A stretch of DNA of 64,000 nt from Vreelandella sedimenti. Lineage in GTDB: Bacteria; Pseudomonadota; Gammaproteobacteria; Pseudomonadales; Halomonadaceae. The translations under genes and the position numbers were made by a program. The stretch's first letter is position 1. Each line of letters opens with the position of its first letter. The stretch is from positions 65,766 through 129,765 of the forward strand of contig NZ_JACCGK010000010.1 in the NCBI RefSeq assembly GCF_013416325.1, given 5' to 3'. Below the pieces are notes generated by a model that was not told the origin of the DNA, searched no databases, and worked only from the letters and a program-made list of their open reading frames with translations. Below are positions 46,373-55,306 of the stretch, in pieces.

Positions 46373-46930
46373 TTAATCAAACAGGCTCATACGCTTCATA
46401 ACGTTATCGCGTTTGATTTTCCAATGGAACATAGCACCGGCGACGTGCAATACCACCAAGCCTAAAATGGCCCACCCCAGGCGCTCATGCCACATAAAGA
46501 GTTGTTCAGACAGTTGCTCGCGCTCGCCAATCAAACCGGGTAAATGCCAGTGAAAAAACTCCACTGGAAAACCGCCGCTTGCGGTAGCCGCCCAGCCCAA
46601 TAAAGGCATAACGACCAACGCCAAGTAGAGCAAATGGTGAACGCTGGTACTCACTACCCTCTCGAAGGCATTTAGAGGCGGTTCATGGTCAGGCACCACA
46701 AAGGTCAAGCGGGTAATAATACGTAGCGTCATTAGCAACAGGATCAGCACGCCCAGCGTCTTATGGCTGGTATACAGCAAGTTCGTCAACATATTGCCGA
46801 CTAGAGCGACGGTGCGTTCATAGCCCAAAAAGCCTAATGTCAAACCGCTGACCAAGGAGAGCAACACCGCGCCAGCTACCAGCCAGTGCAGCACCCGATG
46901 CGGGTAGATATAGTGATCCAGTTCGTGCAT
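46373..46930 (-). CDS. Cytochrome b561 family protein
   Basis: A 185-residue integral membrane dihaem cytochrome of the bacterial b561 (CybB) family, with four membrane helices. Candidate haem-ligand histidines are in HRVLHW (helix 1), TSHKTLG (helix 2) and MWHERLGW / LHVAGAMFHW (helices 3-4). Escherichia coli CybB is a superoxide:quinone oxidoreductase; electron partners here are unknown. The ATG is preceded by AGGAG. It is convergent with the diguanylate cyclase gene. Confidence 0.88.
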   Translation of the reverse strand: MHELDHYIYPHRVLHWLVAGAVLLSLVSGLTLGFLGYERTVALVGNMLTNLLYTSHKTLGVLILLLMTLRIITRLTFVVPDHEPPLNAFERVVSTSVHHLLYLALVVMPLLGWAATASGGFPVEFFHWHLPGLIGEREQLSEQLFMWHERLGWAILGLVVLHVAGAMFHWKIKRDNVMKRMSLFD

Positions 46931-47059
46931 GTAGTGCTCCTAACAACCAATTCATTTGTTCTTCATTCTAGTCAGTAACGCTCCCATACGCTGATTAAAG
47001 CACTACACGGCCATCAACGCTAAACATTACTTAGGCTCTACTTGGGCTAAAAAACCACT

Positions 47060-47932
47060 TTATAGCGCTTGTTCGGGCACTGCCAACTGATCGCGTATTA
47101 ACTCTGCCAAACGGCGCGCAGGCTCCGAAGGTCGGTGTGGCGCCCGGTGCAGCGCTAACTCAATCATCGGCAGCGCAGGCAGTCCACTGCTCTCATCCAG
47201 CGGCCTCAGTGCAGGGGTTAGCATACTGCGAGTCACCACCACGATAGCCAGACCGGCGGTCACAATAGGCGCCAGCCCCGCCATGGATTGGCTGGTATAG
47301 GCCACGCGCCAGCTGCGCCCCGCCGATTGCAGCGCCTGCTCGGCCACTTCACGGAATACGTCAGCCCCCGGTGAGTAGAGCGCCAATGGTAGCGGATCGC
47401 TTAGCAGCGGCTGCTGGTTCATACCGACTGCCCACAGCAGCGGTTCCCGGCGAATTACATCGCCTCCCGGCGAGTTACGCTGCCGGGTCACCAAGGCAAG
47501 ATCCAGCTCTTTAGCCTTAACCTGCTCAACGAGATGTGCGCTGGTGCCGCAGATCACCTTTAACCCCACGGCGGGGTAGAGCTGATGAAAGTAGGCAAAC
47601 ACCGAGGGCAGCAGCGAGGCGTAATCTTCAGGTATGCCGAGGGTAAGATCGCCTGTTACCTGACGCGCCTGCATATCGCTCCACGCTTCATCGTTAAGCG
47701 CTAATAGTCGCCGGGCGTGGTTAAGCAAGCGTTCGCCTTCTGAGGTAAAGCGTATTCGCCGCCCTTCCCGCTCGTGCAGCGTGAGCGAGAGCTGCGCTTC
47801 TAACCGCTGGAGCTGCATGCTCACAGTGGACTGAGTATACGCCAACCGTTTAGCAGCTGCGGTCACACTGCCGGTGTCCGCAATCGCTACCAAGGTGCGT
47901 AGCAGGGTTAGGTCTAACGTGGGGGCACGCAT
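47060..47932 (-). CDS. LysR-type transcriptional regulator
   Basis: A 290-residue regulator with an N-terminal HTH (LDLTLLRTLVAIADTGSVTAAAKRLAYTQSTVS region) and an effector-binding domain beginning GDLTLGIPEDYA. It is divergent from the DMT exporter at 48034 with a 7-bp inverted repeat between them, the usual arrangement of a LysR gene controlling its neighbour. The effector is unknown. Confidence 0.88.
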   Translation of the reverse strand: MRAPTLDLTLLRTLVAIADTGSVTAAAKRLAYTQSTVSMQLQRLEAQLSLTLHEREGRRIRFTSEGERLLNHARRLLALNDEAWSDMQARQVTGDLTLGIPEDYASLLPSVFAYFHQLYPAVGLKVICGTSAHLVEQVKAKELDLALVTRQRNSPGGDVIRREPLLWAVGMNQQPLLSDPLPLALYSPGADVFREVAEQALQSAGRSWRVAYTSQSMAGLAPIVTAGLAIVVVTRSMLTPALRPLDESSGLPALPMIELALHRAPHRPSEPARRLAELIRDQLAVPEQAL

Positions 47933-47952
47933 ATATCACCAAACTTGATGAA

Positions 47953-47972
47953 ATCGATCATAAAAGATCGAT
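47953..47972. promoter_or_regulatory. Inverted repeat, possible LysR operator
   Basis: ATCGATC-N6-GATCGAT is a perfect 7-bp inverted repeat in the 101-base divergent promoter, 21 bases upstream of the LysR start. Position and symmetry suit an autoregulatory operator. Confidence 0.45.
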
Positions 47973-48033
47973 ATTGTGATGCATTGATGATGAGTATGCT
48001 GCTCGGCACATGCTCAAATCAAGGAGAACTCTT

Positions 48034-48912
48034 ATGCATCCCGTTCACTCCCCCGCGTTATTTCCACGTTGGTACAGTGTTGGTGCGGCGCTGGTGGCCG
48101 TGATGCTTTGGAGTGGGGCACCGCTGCTGGCTGAGTTTGCCAAAGCAACACCGCCCTTGCAGCTTACCGCCGTTACCCTATTAGCGGGATCATTGGCGAC
48201 GCTACCGTTAAGCCGCCGCGTTAATGTCGCTGCCTGCGGCGCGGGCTGGCAACTCAGCGTTTGGGTGGGTATCCCACTACTCATCTTTGGCGCCGTCAGC
48301 ACCTACTTTATTGGCATGCGGTTAGCGCCCGCCGCCGAAGCGGCGCTAATTACCTACACCTGGCCCGTGCTGTTCGTGCTGCTCAGCCAATGGAGCCGTT
48401 TTGGCCGCTTACGCATCGCGGGGGTTGTCGGCGCCCTTATAGCGTTTTCAGGCGCGGCGCTATTGTTGGTTCCTCAAGCTATCAGCGGGGGATTGGGTGG
48501 TGCCACCACGGGCTACGCACTAGCACTGCTGGCTGCCTGCTGCTGGGCGATCTATTCATGGTTAAGCCAAGCTGCACCAGTGGCCCTAACATCATTGCTG
48601 CCGCGGCTACTGCTCATGGCCTGCGCTATTGCCGTGGCCGCCAGCTTAATACTGGAAGGCACCCTCGCCCTCCCCAGCGGTGAAGCGTTATTAGCGGGCA
48701 TCGCGCTGGGCTTAGGGCCTTACGGAGTAGCCATGGTGGCGTGGGATAAAGCGCTACGCTGGGGGCACGCGAGCCTTGTGGGCAGCTTGGCGTATGGTGT
48801 GCCGATTCTGGCCGCCCTACTGCTGGTGCTGGCAGGCATGAGCGTGCTCGACTGGCGTCTACCCGCCGCGGCAACGCTGGTGGTGGTAGGCTGCCTCAAA
48901 GCGAGCCGTTAA
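48034..48912 (+). CDS. EamA/DMT-superfamily exporter (YddG-like)
   Basis: A 292-residue inner-membrane protein with about ten helices in two EamA repeats. It is related to the aromatic amino-acid exporter YddG (TYTWPVLF in helix 4; GPYGVAMVAWDKAL in the second half). The ATG at 48034 has AAGGAG upstream and is preferred to an ATG 24 bases earlier. It is probably controlled by the divergent LysR gene. The substrate is unproven. Confidence 0.82.
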   Translation: MHPVHSPALFPRWYSVGAALVAVMLWSGAPLLAEFAKATPPLQLTAVTLLAGSLATLPLSRRVNVAACGAGWQLSVWVGIPLLIFGAVSTYFIGMRLAPAAEAALITYTWPVLFVLLSQWSRFGRLRIAGVVGALIAFSGAALLLVPQAISGGLGGATTGYALALLAACCWAIYSWLSQAAPVALTSLLPRLLLMACAIAVAASLILEGTLALPSGEALLAGIALGLGPYGVAMVAWDKALRWGHASLVGSLAYGVPILAALLLVLAGMSVLDWRLPAAATLVVVGCLKASR

Positions 48913-48916
48913 CCTC

Positions 48917-48963
48917 CTCACGCCTCACTATTTACACCTCACGCCTCACTATTTACACCTCAC
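48917..48963. repeat. 21-bp tandem repeat, 2.2 copies
   Basis: Two exact copies of a 21-base unit (CTCACGCCTCACTATTTACAC) at 48917 and 48938, followed by the first five bases of a third copy, directly after the exporter stop. Confidence 0.7.
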
Positions 48964-48973
48964 CATCGACCAA

Positions 48974-49001
48974 CGCCCCTATCACGGTAAGCAACAGGGG
49001 C
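48974..49001. terminator. Possible bidirectional terminator
   Basis: GCCCCT pairs with AGGGGC across a 15-base loop between two convergent genes. The stem is short and lacks a good T-run. Confidence 0.35.
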
Positions 49002-49029
49002 GCAGGGTATTATCGATTAACGCTAACAA

Positions 49030-50475
49030 TTAAAGCTCTGGGGGAATATCCGCCGGCTCCATTTCAAGGCTCAGTTCAAATAAGCCGCTACCGGTAGCAC
49101 TAAAGCCGCGTGCGCTTACCGTGTAAGTGCCGGGCAGCAACTGCTCTTGAAGCCGTGAGTCGGTACCGCCCGCGCCGTCGTCATCGCTGGCGACAAAACC
49201 TTGGCCACTGATCTCGATAAAGGTATCAAAATCGTCAGAGCGCATTTCCAGCGTCACTAACGAGCTCTCTTCTACCTCCAACTGATACGTCAGCAATTCA
49301 CCACTATACCAACCGTTAAGCGCGTCACCAGGGGTAAGCGTGCCTTCATTGCGCAGATCAACATCTGGCATATCACGTGGCGCCATGGAGAGCGTAAACA
49401 TACCACTGCTCTCGCCATAGGCAGTACGTGCCGTTAACTGATATTCACCGGGAGCAAGAAAATCAGCGATGCTAGCATCCAGGTTGCCGGCACTGTCATC
49501 ATCTTCGCGGTAGTAACCGTTAGGCCCTTCAAGCACCAGGTAGGAATCGATGTCGCTGGAGCGCATCTCAATTTGGTACATGCCAGCTTCTTCTACTTCT
49601 ACTTGGTAACTAAGCTCCTGGCCACTAAACCAGCCGTTGAGAGAGTCATCGGGCGTCAGCTCTCCATCATTGCGCAGCTCACCATCACCTGGTAACTCGT
49701 GAGGCTCTACTGAAAGCGTATAAACGCCATTGCCATCATCGTAGGCGCTACTTGCCGTCAGCGTATATTCACCGGGCTCAAGGAAATCAGCAATGCGTGC
49801 GTCTAAATCACCAGCACTGTCGTCGTCTTCGCGGGCGTAGCCGTTCGGCCCTTCAATCTCCAGGTAAGCGTCGAAGTCGTCAGAACGCATTTCCAATTGG
49901 TATAGGCCTGCCTCTTCTATATTCAAGGTGATTTCACGGGCATCCCCTTGCAGCCAACTATCGATGGGTTCGCCCACCGCCACCGTGTCGGCATCCGTCA
50001 GCTCAACTGTTCGGCTGTCAACGGTAAACGGGCCATAACTGTGGGCATCGGCACCGCTAACCACCACTACATAGTCGCCGCTCTCTTCAATACGGTGACG
50101 AACGATAGAGGCATTATCGAGCAGCTGTAGCTGATCATCATAAAGCGCCACAACACCTTGCAAGGCTCCATTGAGAGATATCTCGACAATCTCATCCTCT
50201 TCCAGTGCGATGGCGTAGCGCATGAAGCGGCTACCATCGTTACCGTTCAGCTCGCTGGCCGAGGTTATTTCACCACGCATGAGCTCATCAAGCGTGAGCT
50301 TTTCAAGGCCAACAATAGCCTCGGCAACAGACGGCTGATCAGTTGTCTCAGCAGTTTCGGCAGGTGCTTCATCGACGGTTTGTCCCGGCAAGGGAATAAT
50401 TTGAGCGGCGAGAAAACCAACGGCTGCGCCACCGATCGCCACCAATACAAACGTAAACGAAGAAGATCTAGCCAT
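49030..50475 (-). CDS. Membrane-anchored protein with triple PPC-like repeats
   Basis: A 481-residue protein of unknown function. The start chosen is ATG at 50475 (AAGGAA upstream), because the longer frame begins with TTG. Residues about 5-27 form a hydrophobic signal or anchor. The rest is acidic and contains at least three successive roughly 105-residue repeats resembling bacterial pre-peptidase C-terminal (PPC) domains. Each has L[NE]GW[FY]SG or SWLQG, then a YQLEMRS[DS]D[FI]D motif, then ED or SDDDGAG, then a G[ET]Y.[LV][TS]A strand. There is no peptidase domain. A Fur-box-like sequence overlaps the promoter, hinting at iron-regulated expression. A cell-surface or periplasmic binding role is possible but unproven. 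Confidence 0.75.
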   Translation of the reverse strand: MARSSSFTFVLVAIGGAAVGFLAAQIIPLPGQTVDEAPAETAETTDQPSVAEAIVGLEKLTLDELMRGEITSASELNGNDGSRFMRYAIALEEDEIVEISLNGALQGVVALYDDQLQLLDNASIVRHRIEESGDYVVVVSGADAHSYGPFTVDSRTVELTDADTVAVGEPIDSWLQGDAREITLNIEEAGLYQLEMRSDDFDAYLEIEGPNGYAREDDDSAGDLDARIADFLEPGEYTLTASSAYDDGNGVYTLSVEPHELPGDGELRNDGELTPDDSLNGWFSGQELSYQVEVEEAGMYQIEMRSSDIDSYLVLEGPNGYYREDDDSAGNLDASIADFLAPGEYQLTARTAYGESSGMFTLSMAPRDMPDVDLRNEGTLTPGDALNGWYSGELLTYQLEVEESSLVTLEMRSDDFDTFIEISGQGFVASDDDGAGGTDSRLQEQLLPGTYTVSARGFSATGSGLFELSLEMEPADIPPEL

Positions 50476-50494
50476 GAGCGGTTCCTTGTTGAGT

Positions 50495-50513
50495 CGCAAT
50501 GACAATCATTAAT
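50495..50513 (-). promoter_or_regulatory. Fur box upstream of the PPC-repeat gene
   Basis: CGCAATGACAATCATTAAT matches the Fur consensus at 13 of 19 by hand count, with an unbroken AATCATTA. It lies 20 bases upstream of the chosen start. Confidence 0.5.
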
Positions 50514-50799
50514 TAGATAAGCATCGGTGATTATAAGATGCTTACTCAATTAAAGTGAGCGTTTCATGAAAAACGTTGCATTGCACAAAGTGTTTTCTGT
50601 ACTCAATCCATACTTGGGCTGATAAGTCACTGAAACCCAAGGCCTCATAAGTAGAGACTAAAAAATCGCGAAATTGAACCTATTTGCATCGATCTTCTCA
50701 AAGCTTGCTGACTCGTTGCGACAAGGGTAGTATCGACAAGCCTATCAGGCACCTCATCAAGAGTGCGGGATTCGCAACACGCAAAACTGAGGTACTCCT

Positions 50800-51180
50800 A
50801 TGGGAGCCCAAAAACGACTGATCCGAACGATTTGTTTGGCAGCAGTAGTAGCAAGTAGCGCTGCCAATAGTGCTTTTGCACACGAGACAGAAATACAGGA
50901 AGGCGTCGCCTCTTTTTATAGTGACCGCTTTCAAGGAGCGACCACTGCCAGTGGAGAGCCCTTTGACCAGCAGGCGTTGACCGCCGCCCACCCGAGTTTG
51001 CCGTTTGGCACCAAGGTGTTGGTGACACGCCCGGATACGGGGCAAGAGGTAGAAGTACTGATCAATGATCGTGGCCCTTTCATTCAAGGACGCATTATTG
51101 ATTTATCTAAACGCGCGGCAGCGAAGCTTGGCATGATTCGCCGCGGTACAGCTCCAGTGATGGTAACGCTGTTGGATTAA
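50800..51180 (+). CDS. RlpA-like septal ring lytic transglycosylase family protein (DPBB)
   Basis: A 126-residue exported protein with a signal peptide ending AFAHE (about residue 29) and a double-psi beta-barrel domain: [22 protein letters not shown], then [15 protein letters not shown], then VLINDRGPF and [13 protein letters not shown]. These are RlpA hallmarks. RlpA cleaves naked glycan strands at the septum, but this short form has no SPOR domain or lipobox. The ATG is preceded by GAGG. It ends in a strong terminator and stands alone. Confidence 0.85.
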   Translation: MGAQKRLIRTICLAAVVASSAANSAFAHETEIQEGVASFYSDRFQGATTASGEPFDQQALTAAHPSLPFGTKVLVTRPDTGQEVEVLINDRGPFIQGRIIDLSKRAAAKLGMIRRGTAPVMVTLLD

Positions 51181-51270
51181 CGGATAACACATCCTTGGTT
51201 GTTGTGTGATACCCATTAGCCTAATCAATGCGACAGCACACGAAGCATCGTTATCTTAAGCAGTCAACAG

Positions 51271-51303
51271 ACAGGGCGACCAGCAATGGTCGCCCTGTTT
51301 CTT
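51271..51303 (+). terminator. Rho-independent terminator after the RlpA-like gene
   Basis: A perfect 11-bp stem (51271-51281 with 51288-51298, loop AGCAAT) followed by TTTCTTT. Confidence 0.8.
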
Positions 51304-51406
51304 TATGTGGCTACTTTCCAATACATTAACGAACTTGCAAGCAGGCTAATGGTCACTATGCTGCAAGGAGTTCGATACACGCCAAGTATTTGCAGGAGGC
51401 ACATCT

Positions 51407-52405
51407 ATGCAGTCACAATTCTATACGCTTACCGATTATCCCAAAGGCCTACCCAATCGCACGCTCTTTAAGCTGGAAACACAACCCCTACCCGACCTAG
51501 CCGAAGGCGAAGTACGTATTCGCAACCGCTGGCTTTCCGTCGACCCTTATATGCGTGGTCGCATGAGCGGCATTCGCACCTATGTGGATCCGTTTGAACT
51601 CGGCAAGCCGATGGAAGGCGGCGCCATTGGAGAGATCATCGAGACCAATGATTCAAGCTTAAAAGTGGGCGACAAAGTAAGCCATATGGGCGGTTGGCGG
51701 GATATTGCCCAACTGCCTGCGCAGGGCGTCACGCCGCTACCCGATATCGATGTTCCCGAACAGGCCTATCTGGGCGTACTCGGCATGCCTGGCATGACCG
51801 CCTGGACTGGCCTCAACCTGATTGCCGAATGCAAGCCGAGTGACAATGTGTTGGTTAGCGCGGCTAGCGGTGCCGTAGGCTCCCTGGCAGTGCAGTTGGC
51901 CAAAGCCAAAGGTTGTCATGTGGTCGGTATTGCCGGGGCTGCGCATAAGCTGGCCTGGCTTGAATCATTGGGCGTTGAACCGGTTAGCTACCGTGACCGT
52001 ACCGCACAGGAGTTAAGCGACGCCATTAAGCTCGCCAGCCCCAACGGTATCGATGTGTATTACGAAAACGTCGGCGGTACCTGCCTAGAAGCGGCATTGA
52101 GTCAATTGAATGAAGGCGCGCGGATTGCCGTATGCGGCATGATCGATAGCTACAATGCAAAAGAGCCTGCCCCCGGCCCGAGCAATCTATCTCAGTTGGT
52201 AGTGCGCAAGGCCAAAATGCAGGGCTTTATTGTGGCCGACCATTGGTCTAGCTACCCCTATTTTCTGAACGAAGTAGCCCCTCAAGTAGCGGAAGGTAAG
52301 CTGGTATATAAAGAGACAGTGAAAGAAGGTCTGGAGAACACCCCCGATGCATTCCTGTCCCTGTTTGACGGCGGCAATACCGGTAAAATGCTGGTCAAGC
52401 TATAA
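51407..52405 (+). CDS. NADP-dependent medium-chain oxidoreductase (CurA/leukotriene B4 reductase type)
   Basis: A 332-residue zinc-free medium-chain dehydrogenase/reductase, a soluble alkenal/enone double-bond reductase such as Escherichia coli CurA (YncB). Motifs are the N-terminal LSVDPYMRGRM, GMPGMTAW, the nucleotide-binding SAASGAVGSLAVQLAKAKG and YYENVGG. The ATG follows AGGAGG. The substrate cannot be read from sequence. It is not evidently linked to neighbours, having its own terminator-rich flanks. Confidence 0.88.
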   Translation: MQSQFYTLTDYPKGLPNRTLFKLETQPLPDLAEGEVRIRNRWLSVDPYMRGRMSGIRTYVDPFELGKPMEGGAIGEIIETNDSSLKVGDKVSHMGGWRDIAQLPAQGVTPLPDIDVPEQAYLGVLGMPGMTAWTGLNLIAECKPSDNVLVSAASGAVGSLAVQLAKAKGCHVVGIAGAAHKLAWLESLGVEPVSYRDRTAQELSDAIKLASPNGIDVYYENVGGTCLEAALSQLNEGARIAVCGMIDSYNAKEPAPGPSNLSQLVVRKAKMQGFIVADHWSSYPYFLNEVAPQVAEGKLVYKETVKEGLENTPDAFLSLFDGGNTGKMLVKL

Positions 52406-52538
52406 ACCTCACGCCTTCTGGCTAACCCTACCGCGAAATCAACGATCCTGGCGGTAGGGCGCCCGTCTTAGAAAAAAACATCAAATCGTTAGACCAATAG
52501 CGAATTGATTATTAAAATCATCCACCATAGCGGTGTGT

Positions 52539-52569
52539 TTTAACCCATCGGCGCCGCCGATGGGTTAAA
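52539..52569. terminator. Strong hairpin between oxidoreductase and dehydrogenase genes
   Basis: A perfect 14-bp stem (TTTAACCCATCGGC, loop GCC) with A/T ends. Another complementary pair, CCCTACCGC/GCGGTAGGG, lies just upstream (about 52427-52460). Together they probably end the oxidoreductase transcript. Confidence 0.55.
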
Positions 52570-52666
52570 GCGCGTTGTGGATTCGTCGCTTGGCACTTAT
52601 TGCTTGAATTTAGGGTTTAAGCGGCATGCATTAACGTATTAAGTACGTTTCACTAGGGGACCTCTC

Positions 52667-55213
52667 ATGGAAGAAAGCACGCGCGATCACAGTAAATGGC
52701 CAGCTATAATAGTTGGCCTGCTACTATTTATTATCGGCTTGGTGCTTGCTTTTGGCGGCAGCAAGCTCGTCAGCGTAGGCGGCAGCGCCTACTACTTAAT
52801 TGCCGGGCTTAGCATTATTGCTTGCGGCGTTCTATTTACCCTGCGCAAAGGCGCCGCTCTGTGGCTCTACGCGCTGATTCTTTTTGCCACATTAGTGTGG
52901 GCGCTGTGGGAGGTTGGTCTCGACTGGTGGCAGTTAGTGCCCCGCGTTGCCATTCTCTGTTTAATAGGTATTCTGCTGCTCCTGCCCTGGTGGCGTAAGC
53001 CACTACATTCAAAAGGCGGCAGCCTGGCGCTTGTTGGGAGCATTGCTACCGCCGTTATCGTGGCCATTGCCAGTCAGTATAACGATCCCGGCGCTATCGA
53101 AGGGTCGCTAGCCACTAATAACCAATCAACGGCCGATAGCACTAACCCAGCCCAAGTGGCGGGCGATAATTGGCCTGCCTATGGCGGCACCAATGCGGGC
53201 ACCCACTACTCCTCGCTCGATCAGATCACGCCGGACAACATCGGCGAACTTGAAGAGGTATGGCGCATTCAAACTGGTGATGAGGCGGGCCCCAATGCGC
53301 CCCCGGAAATCACCAACCAGAATACCCCGCTAAAAGTGAACGACAGCCTGTATATCTGCACGTCGCACAGTCGGGCGATGGCGCTCTCGCCTGAAACCGG
53401 CGAAACCCTGTGGGCGTTTGACCCTGAAATCAGCACCATGGGGGCAGATGACTTCTCCGGCTGGGCACACATGACCTGCCGTGGCCTCGCCTATTACGAT
53501 GCCGCCAACTATTCAGCTACTGAGAGCACGCCTGACGACCAAGCGGCAAACAGCGACGCTGCGCCGAGTAGTGCTACAGCGCTCTCTTTCGACATCTTCG
53601 ATGACAGCGATATTTTCAGTCTGGATCTCTCCTTCTTGTCACTGCTGTTTGGTGTTGAAGAAGAAAACGGTGCCCCGCAGCAACCCATGCTCAGCGAGAC
53701 CGACGTCATGTGCCCACGCAGGCTCTACCTACCCACGGCAGATGCACGCTTGATTGCGCTAAATGCAGATACGGGTGAGCGGTGTGCCAGCTTTGGCAAT
53801 AACGGCGAAATTGATCTCACCAACAATATTGGCGATTTCGCACCGGGCGGTTACTACTCTACATCCCCTGCGACGGTAACCGAAAACCTGATCATTCTGG
53901 GCGGCCATGTCACCGACAACAGCTCCATTGACGAGCCCTCAGGCGTTATTCGTGCCTTTGATGTGCATACCGGTGAGCTGGTATGGAACTGGGATAGCGG
54001 CAACCCTGACGACACCGACCCATTAGCCGAAGGCGAGACTTACACCCGCGGCTCCCCTAACGTGTGGGCACCCATCAGCGTTGATGAAGAACTAGGCATG
54101 GTTTACCTGCCGATGGGTAACGCCACGCCTGACCAGTATGGCGCTGACCGCTCCGAGAACGATGAAACCTACAGCGCGGGTCTAGTGGCACTCAACCTGG
54201 AAGATGGTCAGGTTGAGTGGGTTTACCAGTTCGTACACCACGACCTATGGGATATGGACTCGCCTGCGCAACCGGTACTGATTGACCTGGCCACTAGTGA
54301 TGGCATCCAGCCCGCGGTTATTCAACCGACCAAGCAGGGCAGCCTATATGTATTGAACCGTGAAACCGGTGAGCCGATTGTGCCCATCGAAGAGGTCCCT
54401 GCACCACAAGGCGCCGTGGAAGGCGACTGGACCGCCGAGACTCAACCGCGTTCAGCGCTTAACCTTCTACCACCGCCGCTCACCGAGCGCGACATGTGGG
54501 GCGCTTCACCGTTTGATCAAATGATGTGCCGCATTCAGTTCAACTCCTTGCGCTATGAAGGCCAATACACGCCACCTTCGCTGGAAGGCAGCATTGTTTA
54601 TCCAGGCAATGTCGGTGTGATGAACTGGGGTGGTGTGGCCGTTGATCCAGAGCGGCAAGCACTCTTCACCGGCGCTAAATACCTGGCGTTTGTGTCTACG
54701 TTAATTCCTCGTGAAGAGGTAACAGAAGGCCAAGGCTCTGCTAGCGAACAGGGTTTGCAAGCCAATGAAGGCGCACCTTATGCCGTTGAGCTTGGCCCTC
54801 TGCTTTCAGTGCTCGGTCTGCCCTGCCAAGCGCCCTCCTGGGGCGATGTAGCCGGTATCAACCTGCAAAGTAACGAGGTGGTGTGGAAGCACCGCAATGG
54901 TACTACACGTGACAGCATGCCGTTTGATCTTCCGATTGGCTTGAACGTCGGCGTTCCTGCGCTAGGCGGCCCGCTGACGACGGCTGGCGGGGTGTCGTTC
55001 TTGAGCGGCACGCTGGATCAGTACCTGCGCGGCTACGACATCACTACTGGCGAGGAGCTGTATAAAGCACGCCTGCCAGCGGGAGGCCAAGCCACGCCGA
55101 TGACCTACACCGGTGAAGATGGCCGTCAATATGTGGTCGTCACCGCAGGTGGTCACGGCACCTTTGGTACCAAGATGGGCGATTACGTGATTGGTTACGC
55201 GCTACCGGAGTAA
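52667..55213 (+). CDS. gcd: Membrane-bound PQQ-dependent dehydrogenase, glucose/quinate/shikimate family
   Basis: An 848-residue quinoprotein. Five N-terminal membrane helices (about residues 10-145) anchor an eight-bladed propeller in the periplasm, where PQQ-linked oxidation of glucose (or a related polyol or quinate) passes electrons to ubiquinone. Family landmarks are WPAYGGTNAGTHYSSLDQI, QNTPLKV, YQFVHHDLWDMD, TKQGSLYVLNRETGEP and the C-terminal TYTGEDGRQYVVVTAGGHG. An acidic, Ser/Ala-rich insertion of about 60 residues (about 280-345) interrupts the usual tyrosine-to-cysteine stretch between blades. The ATG is preceded by GGGGACC. It is convergent with a PqqU-like receptor. Glucose is the default guess; the exact substrate is not shown by the sequence. 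Confidence 0.87.
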   Translation: MEESTRDHSKWPAIIVGLLLFIIGLVLAFGGSKLVSVGGSAYYLIAGLSIIACGVLFTLRKGAALWLYALILFATLVWALWEVGLDWWQLVPRVAILCLIGILLLLPWWRKPLHSKGGSLALVGSIATAVIVAIASQYNDPGAIEGSLATNNQSTADSTNPAQVAGDNWPAYGGTNAGTHYSSLDQITPDNIGELEEVWRIQTGDEAGPNAPPEITNQNTPLKVNDSLYICTSHSRAMALSPETGETLWAFDPEISTMGADDFSGWAHMTCRGLAYYDAANYSATESTPDDQAANSDAAPSSATALSFDIFDDSDIFSLDLSFLSLLFGVEEENGAPQQPMLSETDVMCPRRLYLPTADARLIALNADTGERCASFGNNGEIDLTNNIGDFAPGGYYSTSPATVTENLIILGGHVTDNSSIDEPSGVIRAFDVHTGELVWNWDSGNPDDTDPLAEGETYTRGSPNVWAPISVDEELGMVYLPMGNATPDQYGADRSENDETYSAGLVALNLEDGQVEWVYQFVHHDLWDMDSPAQPVLIDLATSDGIQPAVIQPTKQGSLYVLNRETGEPIVPIEEVPAPQGAVEGDWTAETQPRSALNLLPPPLTERDMWGASPFDQMMCRIQFNSLRYEGQYTPPSLEGSIVYPGNVGVMNWGGVAVDPERQALFTGAKYLAFVSTLIPREEVTEGQGSASEQGLQANEGAPYAVELGPLLSVLGLPCQAPSWGDVAGINLQSNEVVWKHRNGTTRDSMPFDLPIGLNVGVPALGGPLTTAGGVSFLSGTLDQYLRGYDITTGEELYKARLPAGGQATPMTYTGEDGRQYVVVTAGGHGTFGTKMGDYVIGYALPE

Positions 55214-55242
55214 CCGGCTAACTTAGCGTTATCACCCACGAG

Positions 55243-55287
55243 AACGGGCGGCCTCAGCAATAATGAATGAGCGCCGCCCGTTTTTAT
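55243..55287. terminator. Bidirectional terminator between gcd-like and pqqU-like genes
   Basis: AACGGGCGGC (55243-55252) pairs perfectly with GCCGCCCGTT (55273-55282), followed by TTTATTT, between two convergent stops. Confidence 0.75.
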
Positions 55288-55306
55288 TTACTTGCAGCAT
55301 TTCGAT

